Assembly (NCBI GenBank): GCA_963708795.1
Contig: CAVPUH010000009.1
Coordinates: forward strand, 372,001-436,000
Length of the DNA: 64,000 bases
Direction of reading: 5' to 3'
From: DAIQRJ01 sp963708795
Lineage (GTDB): Bacteria; Actinomycetota; Actinomycetes; Propionibacteriales; DAIQRJ01
Part shown: positions 1 to 7,866 of the stretch, one piece after another
How positions within the stretch are numbered: position 1 is the first letter of the stretch
How the letters are laid out: every line of letters starts with the position of its first letter
Program-made: the position numbers and the translations under genes
Notes under the pieces: model-generated
What the model was told of the DNA's origin: nothing
Seen by the model: the letters and a program-made list of their open reading frames with translations, nothing else
Databases searched by the model: none

Positions 1-522
1 GCCGCGCTCGCCCGCCGCACGGAGCGCCTCGACGACGTACGGCGTCCGGCCGCTCGCACTGATCCCGACGACCGCGTCCGAGGCTCCGATGCCGAGGTCG
101 GCCATCAGGGCGCGGCCGGCACCACGGTCGTCCTCGGCGCCCTCGATCGCGTCGGTGACAGCGCTCGGGCCGCCGGCGATGTGGCCCTGGACCTGATCCG
201 GCTCGGTGTCGAACGTCGGCGGGCACTCGGACGCATCGAGCACGCCGAGCCGGCCGGGAGTTCCCGCGCCGACGTAGATGAGCCGGCCGCCGGCCCGCAT
301 CCCGACGCTGATCGCGTCGACCGCGGCCACGATCTGTGGCAGCGCGCCGGCGACGAGGACCGGGACCGACGCGTCGGCCGCGTTCATCCGGGCGGCGAGC
401 TCCGCCGTCGTCAGTCGGTCCAGGTCGCGACCCCCGGAGTCCGACGCCTCCGTGTCGAGTCGGTCGAGATCGAGCAGGGTGCCGAGAAACTCGCTGTCAC
501 TCGTCGGGTCGGGGCTGGACAT
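1..522 (-). CDS. murQ: N-acetylmuramic acid 6-phosphate etherase, C-terminal part outside window
   Basis: MurQ cleaves the lactyl ether of MurNAc-6-phosphate to give GlcNAc-6-phosphate and lactate in cell-wall sugar recycling. The 174 visible codons start at ATG 522 and contain the SIS-domain signatures RLIYVGAGTPGRLGVLDASE (about residues 80-99), ECPPTF, EGAEDD and GISASGRTPYVVEAL; the family is about 300 residues, so the C-terminal 40 percent lies beyond the left edge. In the usual GAGTSGR loop the serine is replaced by proline. A TAGGCT -10 box sits 7 nt before the ATG, suggesting a leaderless transcript. It is divergent from a beta-lactamase-like hydrolase, a pairing known from muropeptide rescue loci such as Bacillus murQ-ybbE. 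Confidence 0.93.
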   Translation of the reverse strand, partial: MSSPDPTSDSEFLGTLLDLDRLDTEASDSGGRDLDRLTTAELAARMNAADASVPVLVAGALPQIVAAVDAISVGMRAGGRLIYVGAGTPGRLGVLDASECPPTFDTEPDQVQGHIAGGPSAVTDAIEGAEDDRGAGRALMADLGIGASDAVVGISASGRTPYVVEALRAAGERG

Positions 523-529
523 GGACTTC

Positions 530-535
530 AGCCTA
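530..535 (-). promoter_or_regulatory. leaderless -10 box of murQ
   Basis: TAGGCT on the minus strand, 7 nt upstream of the murQ ATG. It fits the actinobacterial TANNNT -10 consensus and leaves no room for a ribosome-binding site, so transcription should begin at or next to the start codon. No clear -35 was seen. Confidence 0.5.
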
Positions 536-627
536 GGCCTCTCCCAGGCGTATCGGGAGGGGCGAGCGTGCGCTGTCGCTCCGGCTGCCGGTTCGGCCCT
601 GAGTCGGTCGGTGACCGGCACGGGCGC

Positions 628-633
628 TAGGTT
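628..633 (+). promoter_or_regulatory. leaderless -10 box of the serine hydrolase
   Basis: TAGGTT, 7 nt before ATG 641, matching TANNNT. It mirrors the arrangement of the divergent murQ promoter about 95 bp away, so the pair may share control. Confidence 0.45.
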
Positions 634-640
634 GTCGCCG

Positions 641-1784
641 ATGTCCGAGTCGCCGACGCACGCCCGAAGCTGGTCCCTCCGCGACCTGCTCGAGGGGTAC
701 GTCACCGCACCGCATCCGCCGACGCCCGGCGCAGTGGCGATGATCGTCGTCGACGGCACCGTGGTCGAGGCGGCGTGCGCCGGTGAGCGCGTGCGCTACG
801 CAGATCGTGCGGGCCGCCTGCTCCCCGACTCGTCACGGGAGCCGATGCATCCCGACGACCTCTTCGACCTCGCCTCGGTCACCAAGCTCTTCGCCACCAT
901 CACGCTGTTGCGGCTGGTCGACGCCGGGGTGGTCGACCTCGACGGCCCGCTCCAGGCGGTCCTGCCGAGCTACGCCCACGGTGACAAGCGCCAGGTGACG
1001 CTGCGTCATCTCCTCACCCACACGTCCGGACTGCCGTCGATCACGCGGCTCTGGGACGTCCCAGGCGGCCGCGACGACCGCATCACCGCCCTGCTCGACA
1101 TCCCGCTGGAGGCGACTCCGGGCGCTCGCTTCGCGTACTCCTGCGTCGGCTACATGACCGCGATGGCGCTCGCGGAGACCGTCACGGGCACGCGTTTCGA
1201 CGCGCTGGTGGCCGACCACGTGACCACCCCGCTCGGGCTGGCCGAGACGTTGTACAACCCGCTCGACCACGGCATCGACGTCAGCCGGTGCGCCGCCACC
1301 GAGTTCGACGAGGAGTACCGGGGACGGCTGGTGCGCGGTGAGGTGCACGACGAGAACGCGTTCAGCCTCGACGGTGTCTCCGCCAACGCCGGCCTGTTCG
1401 CCACCGCCGCCGACCTCGCGCGATTCGGTGAGGCGGTGCGTACGAACGGCGCCGCCGATGTGCCGAGCTCTCCTCGAACCCGCCACGCACACAGCGATGT
1501 TCTCCGATCAGCTGTCCGCGTCGCTGGACCCGGGGTTCCGCCACGGTCTCGGCTGGCGCATCGGCGACGTCAACACCACCGGCCCCCTGGCCGGCCACGA
1601 GGCGTTCTCGCACAGCGGGTTCACCGGCACGTCGTTGACCATCCATCCCGGCTCCGGGCTCACCGTCGTCGTGTTGACCAACCGGGTGCACCCGAGCCGA
1701 GACTGGAGCGAGATCGGCGGCCTCCGGCAATCCGTCGTCACCTACGCACTCGGCCTCGCCGCCGCACGCGGGCCGGTCGGTGCC
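641..1784 (+). CDS. serine beta-lactamase-like hydrolase (class C/CubicO family), one frameshift
   Basis: Predicted active-site serine hydrolase of the beta-lactamase/D-Ala-D-Ala carboxypeptidase fold. Visible motifs are SVTK (SxxK catalytic Ser-Lys, about residue 82), YSC where the family normally has YSN, and HSGFTGT near the C-terminus in place of KTG. The start ATG 641 lies 7 nt after a TAGGTT box. At about 1461-1472 the reading frame shifts by +1 (…GAADVP continues as LLEPATHTAM), with no loss of similarity on either side, most simply one extra base. There is no stop codon before the following Nudix domain, which continues in the same frame after VTYALGLAAARG, so the two may be one fused protein. 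Next to murQ it probably acts on cell-wall peptides or muropeptides, by analogy with ybbE; the substrate is inference. Confidence 0.8.
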
Positions 1785-2289
1785 ATGCCGACCGCCAGCG
1801 CCCGGACCGAGCCGACCCCGACCCCTGGCCGACCGACTGCCCGTCTCCTGGTCCGTGACCAACGCGGCCGCGTGCTCCTGCTGCACGGGCACAACATCAC
1901 CGACGCCGGACACGACCTTCTGGTACACGCCCGGTGGCGGCCTCGAACCGGGCGAGGACGCACGCACCGCCGCCGTGCGCGAACTGCGCGAGGAGACCGG
2001 GCTCCGCGTCGAGCCGGACGCCCTCGTCGGTCCCGTGCACCACGACGTGGCCGAGTTCGTGTTCAACGGCGAACTCTGCGTCCAGCAGCAGGAGTACTAC
2101 CTCCTCGACGTCCCCCACTTCACCCCGTCGCCGGAAGGACTCGACGAACTCGAGCATGCCAGCATCATCGGGTTCGAATGGTGGGCGCCGAGCGACGACG
2201 GACATCTCGACGGCGACCAGGTGTGGCCGGTCGACCTGACCACGATCCTCGTCAACCTGGACAGTCAGGACCCCGCCGCACGCGGGTGA
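1785..2289 (+). CDS. Nudix hydrolase domain, possibly fused to the upstream hydrolase
   Basis: The Nudix box is clear: a GGGLEPGE start followed by RELREETGL, the GX5EX7REUXEEXGU signature that binds the divalent metals for pyrophosphate cleavage of nucleoside diphosphate derivatives. The N-terminal strand TARLLVRDQRGRVLLLHGH is read in the preceding hydrolase frame, and the rest in the next frame, so there is a +1 shift at about 1909-1915. ATG 1785 has no ribosome-binding site and no stop separates it from the hydrolase, which favours one 548-residue fusion over 641-2289 once two extra bases are removed. The gene ends directly against the convergent ABC permease with no spacer. The substrate cannot be read from sequence. 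Confidence 0.8.
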
Positions 2290-3180
2290 TCAGAACTTCA
2301 TCGCCCCGGCGGCCAGGTCGGCGATGAAGCTCCGCGCTCCGATGACGAACACCACCAGCAACGGGATCGTGGCCATCAGCGCGCCGGCCATGACCGCCGC
2401 ATAGTCGGAGGTGTAGAGCCCGTTCAGCTGCTGGAGCGCCACCTGCAGCGTGATGTGGTTCGGGTTGTCCAGCACGATCAGCGGCCACAGGTAGTCGTTC
2501 CAGGACGCGATGAACGTGAAGATGCCGAGGAACGCCAGACCGGGTCGCAGCACGGGCAGGCCCACGGTGACGTAGGTGCGGAAGAAGCCCGCTCCGTCGA
2601 CCGTGGCGGCATCCACCAGTTCGTCGGCTATCGCACCCTGCGCGTACTGACGCATCCAGAAGATCCCGAACGCATTCGCCGCAGCCGGGATGATCAGCGC
2701 CTTGATCGATCCGACCCACCCGAGATGCGCCATGATCACGAACTGCGGGACCAGCGCGAGCTGGGCGGGAATCATGAACGTGGCCAGGATCATCGCGAAG
2801 AGCACCCGCCGGCCCGGGAAGTCGTACTTCGCGAACGTGAACGCAGCCAGGGAATCGAAGAACAGGACCAGCAGCGTCGTGCAGATCGCGGTCACGAGCG
2901 ACAGCCACGCCGAGGCGAAGAACGGCACGCCGTCGAGAACGGTCTTGATGTTCTCGATCAGGTAGTCCCCTGGCACCAGCTTCGGCGGATAGGTGAGGAT
3001 GTCGGCCGTCCGGTTACTGGCCATCACGAACATCCAGTAGAACGGGAACACCGAGATCGCGACGCCGACCAGCAGGACGACGTGCCCGATCATCCTCCGG
3101 ACGGCGCGACCACGCGGCGCCGGTTCTGCCACCGCGACCGCGGCGGTCGCCCGCACCGACGACTCCACCTGACTAGCCAC
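2290..3180 (-). CDS. sugar ABC transporter permease, MalG type
   Basis: Inner-membrane permease of a CUT1-type carbohydrate importer. It has six predicted membrane spans and the EAA-loop sequence ELVDAATVDGAGFFRTYVTV followed by LPVLRPG, which docks onto the ATPase. I chose GTG 3180 because it overlaps the stop of the upstream permease gene (GTGGCTAG) and has a GGGAAGG ribosome-binding site; longer starts would run into that gene. Last gene of the three-gene operon 5418 to 2290. No ATPase gene is present, so the system probably borrows a shared MsiK-like ATPase, as usual for actinobacterial sugar importers. Confidence 0.9.
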   Translation of the reverse strand: MASQVESSVRATAAVAVAEPAPRGRAVRRMIGHVVLLVGVAISVFPFYWMFVMASNRTADILTYPPKLVPGDYLIENIKTVLDGVPFFASAWLSLVTAICTTLLVLFFDSLAAFTFAKYDFPGRRVLFAMILATFMIPAQLALVPQFVIMAHLGWVGSIKALIIPAAANAFGIFWMRQYAQGAIADELVDAATVDGAGFFRTYVTVGLPVLRPGLAFLGIFTFIASWNDYLWPLIVLDNPNHITLQVALQQLNGLYTSDYAAVMAGALMATIPLLVVFVIGARSFIADLAAGAMKF

Positions 3181-4099
3181 GACGCCACGGCCTTCCCGAC
3201 AGCCGCTTGGGCGTCGTGTCATCCCCGCCGCCGGACAGCAACCGCCAATTGATCACCGAGAAGAACAGGATCAGCAGGAACAGCGCCCACGCGATGGCGG
3301 CGCCGTATCCGAACTGGTTCTGTACGAACGCGTGCTCGTACAGGTAGAGAACGATCGTCTGACCGGCGTTGCCGGGCCCACCGGTGTCGCCCAGAAGCAC
3401 CTGCGGCTCGGTGAACGTCTGCAGCCCGCCGATCGTCGAGGTGATGACCGTGAACAGGATCACCGGTCGCAACATCGGCACCGTCACACGCAGGAACGTC
3501 TGCACCGTGCTCGCACCGTCGACCTTCGCTGCCTCGTAGACGTCGCCCGGGATCGCCTGGAGCCCGGCCAGGTAGATGATCGCGTTGTAGCCGACCCACC
3601 GCCACGTGATCATCGACGCCACCGACACCTTGATCCAGGCCGGATCGGTCAGCCACGGGATGCCGCTGAGATGCAGCCACTGCAGGAACGAGTTCAGGAG
3701 ACCCGCCTGGGTGGCGAACAGCGAGCCGAACACGATCGCCATCGCGACCATCGACGTGACGTTCGGAACGAAGTAGGCGGTCCGGTAGAAGCCCTTGAAG
3801 CGGAACGTCGAGTGCAGGGCGAAGGCGAGCACGAGGGCGATGATCAGCATGGGCACGGTGTTGAGCACCCAGATGATGAGGGTGACGGCGATGCTGTGCC
3901 AGAAGTCCGGATCGGTGAAGAGGTAGCGGTACTGGTTGAGACCGACGAACTTCATCGGCCCGATCCCGTCCCACTCGTGGAAGGAGAGATAGATCGAGAA
4001 GACGATCGGGGCCAACCCGAAGGCCAGGAAGAGGATGAAGTACGGCGAGATGGCCACGTACTGGCGCCACGCGCCCTTGGCCGAGAGGACGCGGGCCAT
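3173..4099 (-). CDS. sugar ABC transporter permease, MalF type
   Basis: Partner permease of the CUT1 importer, 308 residues with six membrane spans. The EAA loop reads YEAAKVDGASTVQTFLRVTV with the following PMLRP. The start ATG 4099 overlaps the binding-protein stop by one base (TGATG), and the end overlaps the next permease gene, so the genes are translationally coupled. With murQ and the hydrolase next door, likely cargo is an amino sugar, MurNAc or a small muropeptide, but the sequence alone does not fix it. Confidence 0.9.
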   Translation of the reverse strand: MARVLSAKGAWRQYVAISPYFILFLAFGLAPIVFSIYLSFHEWDGIGPMKFVGLNQYRYLFTDPDFWHSIAVTLIIWVLNTVPMLIIALVLAFALHSTFRFKGFYRTAYFVPNVTSMVAMAIVFGSLFATQAGLLNSFLQWLHLSGIPWLTDPAWIKVSVASMITWRWVGYNAIIYLAGLQAIPGDVYEAAKVDGASTVQTFLRVTVPMLRPVILFTVITSTIGGLQTFTEPQVLLGDTGGPGNAGQTIVLYLYEHAFVQNQFGYGAAIAWALFLLILFFSVINWRLLSGGGDDTTPKRLSGRPWRRG

Positions 4100-5418
4100 C
4101 AGACCACCCCGATCCGGCCGAGCTCACGCTTCGCCGAGGCCATCGCGTCACTCCAGGCCTCGGTCGGAGACTTACCGGTCGCCTCGATGTTCGTCAGCTC
4201 GTCGGTGATCGGCGTGCTCACGAGAGTGTCGTACGGGCTGTAGTAGCTGACCGGCACCCCCTTCGCGGACTCCGAGAACACCTCGAGGATGCGTTGGCCG
4301 CCGAAGAACTCGTAGGGCTTGGCGATCGCCTCGTCCGCCAGCGCGTCGTAGCGACTCGGGAACAGGAACATGTCGGAGAGGTTGGTGACCTCGTTGTCCT
4401 TGCTCTCCAGGAAGCTGATGAACTTCCAGGCCGCCTCGGGGTTCTTGCAGTACTTCGAGATCGCGACGAACGAGCCGCCGTAGTTGCCCGGCCCGTCCGG
4501 CGCCGCACACACCCGCCAGTTTCCTTTCGTTCCCGGCGCCAACTGCTCCGGGCCGGCCACCACCCACCAGACGGCGTTCACCTGGGCGATCTGTTTGCCG
4601 TTGGCCAGCAGGGCGGTCTGATCGGTCGACTGCTGGGCGTTGCCGGACAGACCCGCCTCGAAGGCTCGGACCGCGACGTCCCACGCGTTCTGGACGTGGG
4701 CCTCGGCGTAGATCGGGTGTCCCTGCGCGTCCACGTACTGCTTCGGGCTCTGCGACATGACCTGCGTGAAGAGCGCGGCGAGGGTCGGCGTCATCACGGC
4801 GTCCGGCACCGCACGCCTGATCTCCTTGCCGAAGGCGATGAAGTCGGTCCAGGTCGCGACTTCCTTCGCCACCGTCTCGGGCTCGTGCGGCAGACCCGCC
4901 TTGTCGAGCAGGTCACTGCGGAAGAACGTGGCGGTCGGCCCCGTGTCCATCGGGAACCCGATCATCGCTCCGCCCGGCGTGACCCCGAAGTTCCACTTGA
5001 ACGGCAGGAAGTCCTTCTTCAGATCACGCGCGCCCAACGAGTAGAGGTCGACGAACTGGGTGGCGTTCGGGAAATAGCTGGCGATGTCGGAGTTGATGAA
5101 CGTCAGATCGGGGACGTGCGCGCGCCCGGCCAGGGTGATGAGGAGCTTCGACTTGAAGTCGCCGCCGATGACATTCGGAGTAAGCGTCGTGCCGCCGGCG
5201 TCCGGAATCCCGTGCGCCAACGGCGCCAGCATGTCCGGGCTGCACGAGTTCTTCCACATCCACAACGACAACGCGTCCGGGCTGTTGGTGTCGGTCGCAC
5301 AGCCGGCCACACCGATGCTCAGACCGGCGAGCGCCGCGGCCCGAAGAAGGGACCGCCGGGTGAGCCCCGGTCGCTCCGCAGGAACCGAGTCGTCGCCGAT
5401 GCGATCGCCCGCTGTCAC
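4099..5418 (-). CDS. sugar-binding lipoprotein of the ABC importer
   Basis: Extracytoplasmic solute-binding protein of family 1, 439 residues. The N-terminus has twin arginines (TRRSLLRAAALAGLSIG) followed by a lipobox ending VAGC at about residue 39, indicating Tat or Sec export and lipid anchoring. Further conserved stretches are FPMDTGPTATFFRSDLLDKAGLP and AWKFISFLESKDN. ATG start is at 5418. First gene of the operon with the two permeases. The ligand is unknown; location beside murQ suggests a cell-wall sugar. Confidence 0.88.
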   Translation of the reverse strand: MTAGDRIGDDSVPAERPGLTRRSLLRAAALAGLSIGVAGCATDTNSPDALSLWMWKNSCSPDMLAPLAHGIPDAGGTTLTPNVIGGDFKSKLLITLAGRAHVPDLTFINSDIASYFPNATQFVDLYSLGARDLKKDFLPFKWNFGVTPGGAMIGFPMDTGPTATFFRSDLLDKAGLPHEPETVAKEVATWTDFIAFGKEIRRAVPDAVMTPTLAALFTQVMSQSPKQYVDAQGHPIYAEAHVQNAWDVAVRAFEAGLSGNAQQSTDQTALLANGKQIAQVNAVWWVVAGPEQLAPGTKGNWRVCAAPDGPGNYGGSFVAISKYCKNPEAAWKFISFLESKDNEVTNLSDMFLFPSRYDALADEAIAKPYEFFGGQRILEVFSESAKGVPVSYYSPYDTLVSTPITDELTNIEATGKSPTEAWSDAMASAKRELGRIGVV

Positions 5419-5722
5419 ACGTGCCTCCCCTCACTGCGGCTCGCCCACTGCTGCGCACGCCCCCCGGCGTCGGCGCCGTGTCCACCGGAGATGCTCCGAG
5501 GCACGGATTCGCCTGCCCAGGCTGGCACCGCGGCGCGACGCGGACGCAGGTCCCGCCAGGATTCGGCCGCATCGGGCCAGCGCAGGTGGGTCGGCCGACC
5601 ACCGACCGAGAAATCCGCTGCGCAACCCTGCCCCGCTGCGCATCCCCGGGTTTACGGTGTCTGCTGATTCCGGTGTCGTTGCCCTGACATCACCGGTAGG
5701 TACCGATTCGGGGGTGGCCCGG
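5419..5722. other. intergenic, divergent promoter region
   Basis: About 300 bp between the divergent binding-protein gene and the DUF3311 gene. It must contain both promoters, but I could not identify a convincing -35/-10 pair or a LacI-type palindrome. No RNA gene or conserved small reading frame is visible. Confidence 0.5.
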
Positions 5723-6109
5723 GTGTCACAGGTCGAAGGTCACGGTGCGGAGGGCCGCCGGCCCGACAGGCCCCGCCCGGGTGGGCCCGGGCTGGGAGGT
5801 GTGCGACCGGCACGGATCGTCGCGGGCGTCCTCCTCGCGGCCGGCATCGTGCTTCCCCTGGTGGTCCCGAGCTACGCGCGGCGAGCACCGGAGCTGTGGG
5901 GTTTCCCGTTCTTCTACTGGTACCAACTCGCCTGGGTGTTCGTCGCCGCCGCGCTCGTCGGCGGCGCGTTCATCCTGGTGCGGCGAGACGAGCGCCGGCA
6001 CCGCGCCGACCTGACCGCCGGCGCCGCCCTCCCCGACCACGACGCGTTGGAGCGTGCCGAGGCCTTCGACGAAGGGCTCGACCTCCCGGACGACGGGACT
6101 GAGCGATGA
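5723..6109 (+). CDS. DUF3311 small membrane protein
   Basis: Short membrane protein with two spans and the typical DUF3311 core LWGFPFFYWYQLAWV, which ends the first loop. DUF3311 proteins are nearly always encoded directly before a sodium:solute symporter and are thought to assist it; that is exactly the context here, with an ATGA overlap. The start is uncertain: GTG 5723 gives 128 residues with a Gly/Pro/Arg-rich leader, while GTG 5801 would give a more usual 102 residues but has its ribosome-binding site almost touching the codon. Confidence 0.75.
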   Translation: MSQVEGHGAEGRRPDRPRPGGPGLGGVRPARIVAGVLLAAGIVLPLVVPSYARRAPELWGFPFFYWYQLAWVFVAAALVGGAFILVRRDERRHRADLTAGAALPDHDALERAEAFDEGLDLPDDGTER

Positions 6110-7734
6110 AGGGCGTCGACGGGGTCGCCCTGGCCGTGCTGATCGTGATCTTCGTGATCGTCACCGGCATGGGCTTCTGGGCGTCGAGATGGCGGCGCGG
6201 CGAGAACCTCGACTCGCTGGACGAGTGGGGACTGGGCGGGCGCAACTTCGGCTCCTGGGTGACCTGGTTCCTGGTCGGGGGCGACATCTACACCGCCTAC
6301 ACCTTCATCGCCGTTCCGGCGGCCATGTTCGCGACCGGCGCGGTGACCGGGTTCTTCGCGGTGCCGTACACGATCGTGCTGTACCCGCTGATCTTCTTCT
6401 TCATCGGCCGTCTGTGGTCGGTCTCGCACGCCCGCGGCTACGTGACCCCCGCGGACTTCGCCCAGGGTCGATTCGGCAGCCGCACGCTCGCCTTGGCCGT
6501 CGCCGCCACCGGGATCCTCGCGACGATGCCGTACATCGCGCTCCAGCTCGTCGGGATGCAGGCCGTGCTCGAGGTCGTCGGGCTCGGTGGAAGCGGCAGC
6601 GCGTTCGCCAGGGACCTCCCGCTGCTCATCGCCTTCGCCGTCCTCGCGGCCTACACCTACTCCTCCGGTCTGCGCGCGCCGGCGGTGATCGCCTTCGTCA
6701 AGGACGCCCTCATCTACCTCGTCATCGCGGTGGCAGTGGTGTACCTCCCGCACAAGTTCGGTGGATGGAGCGGGATCTTCGGCGCCGCCGAGGACAAGAT
6801 GGCCGCACCGTCACCCGTGACCGGCAAGCCGACGGGCGTGTTCATCCCTTCCTCGTCGACGTACACGGCGTACTGGACGCTGGCGCTCGGATCGGCGATG
6901 GCGCTGTTCATGTACCCGCACTCGGTGACGGCGACCCTGGCCGCGAAGAACCGAAGCGTGCCCCGGCGCAACGCGGTGTTCCTGCCGGCGTACTCGCTCC
7001 TGCTCGGGCTGCTCGCCCTGCTCGGCTACGTGGCGATCAAGGCCGGTACGAAACCGATCGGACTCGACGGCAAGCCGAACCCGCAGCTCGTGATCCCCCA
7101 GCTGTTCGCCGACTCGTTCCCGAGCTGGTTCGCCGGGGTCGCGTTCGCGGCGATCGCGGTGGGAGCCCTCGTCCCGGCGGCCATCATGTCGATCGCGGCG
7201 GCGAACCTGTTCACCCGCAACATCTACCGCGCCTACCTTGCCCCGGATGCCACTCCGGCCCGCGAGGCGAAGGTCAGCAAGATCGCCTCGCTGCTGGTGA
7301 AGTTGGGCGCGTTGGGTTTCGTGATCTTCCTGGACAAGCAGAACGCCCTCAACCTCCAGTTGCTCGGGGGTATCTGGATCCTGCAGACGTTCCCGACGAT
7401 CGTGTTCGGCCTGTTCACCCGATGGTTCGACCGGCGGGCGTTGCTGGCCGGCTGGGCAGTCGGCATGGTCTACGGCACCATCACGGCCTACAACGTGCTG
7501 AACCCGGCCACCGGGAAGCACTTCGGCGGGTCGATCACGACGATCCCGCTGCTCGGAACCACCACCGGCTACATCGGGCTGACCGCGTTCGTCCTCAACG
7601 CCGTCGTCGCGGTGCTCGGCACTCTCCTGCTCCGAGCCCTTCGGGTGCGCGACACGGCGGACGAGACGGCCTCGTCGGACTACTTCGTCGACCGTGCGGA
7701 CGACTCCGGGCCGCCGCTCGCGTCGGCGCGCTGA
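6106..7734 (+). CDS. sodium:solute symporter (SSS family), monocarboxylate-type
   Basis: 542-residue transporter with about 13 membrane spans. SSS features include the LGGRNFGSWVTWFLVGGDIYT segment early in the protein (split here by position, about residues 43-63), GYVTPADFAQGRFGS, and YPHSVTATLAAKN in the middle. Pairing with DUF3311 is typical of the MctC/MctP-like group that takes up short-chain monocarboxylates such as acetate, pyruvate or propionate. The C-terminus is a soluble acidic tail. Its ATG overlaps the DUF3311 stop, so the two form a transcriptional unit just upstream of kgd. Confidence 0.88.
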   Translation: MKGVDGVALAVLIVIFVIVTGMGFWASRWRRGENLDSLDEWGLGGRNFGSWVTWFLVGGDIYTAYTFIAVPAAMFATGAVTGFFAVPYTIVLYPLIFFFIGRLWSVSHARGYVTPADFAQGRFGSRTLALAVAATGILATMPYIALQLVGMQAVLEVVGLGGSGSAFARDLPLLIAFAVLAAYTYSSGLRAPAVIAFVKDALIYLVIAVAVVYLPHKFGGWSGIFGAAEDKMAAPSPVTGKPTGVFIPSSSTYTAYWTLALGSAMALFMYPHSVTATLAAKNRSVPRRNAVFLPAYSLLLGLLALLGYVAIKAGTKPIGLDGKPNPQLVIPQLFADSFPSWFAGVAFAAIAVGALVPAAIMSIAAANLFTRNIYRAYLAPDATPAREAKVSKIASLLVKLGALGFVIFLDKQNALNLQLLGGIWILQTFPTIVFGLFTRWFDRRALLAGWAVGMVYGTITAYNVLNPATGKHFGGSITTIPLLGTTTGYIGLTAFVLNAVVAVLGTLLLRALRVRDTADETASSDYFVDRADDSGPPLASAR

Positions 7735-7754
7735 CCCGGGCTGTCGTCGCGAGA

Positions 7755-7760
7755 TAAGGT
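7755..7760 (+). promoter_or_regulatory. candidate -10 box of kgd
   Basis: TAAGGT, matching TANNNT, about 105 nt before the chosen kgd start. No good -35 element is seen at 17-19 nt upstream, so this is only a candidate. Confidence 0.25.
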
Positions 7761-7866
7761 GGGTCGGTCCGGCCGCGACCTGGCCGGACGCGGCGACGTT
7801 GCCGGTGCGCGTGCGTGTCAGGACGTCGTCCGAGGCGATCTGCAGACGAAAGAGGCGCATACCCCG

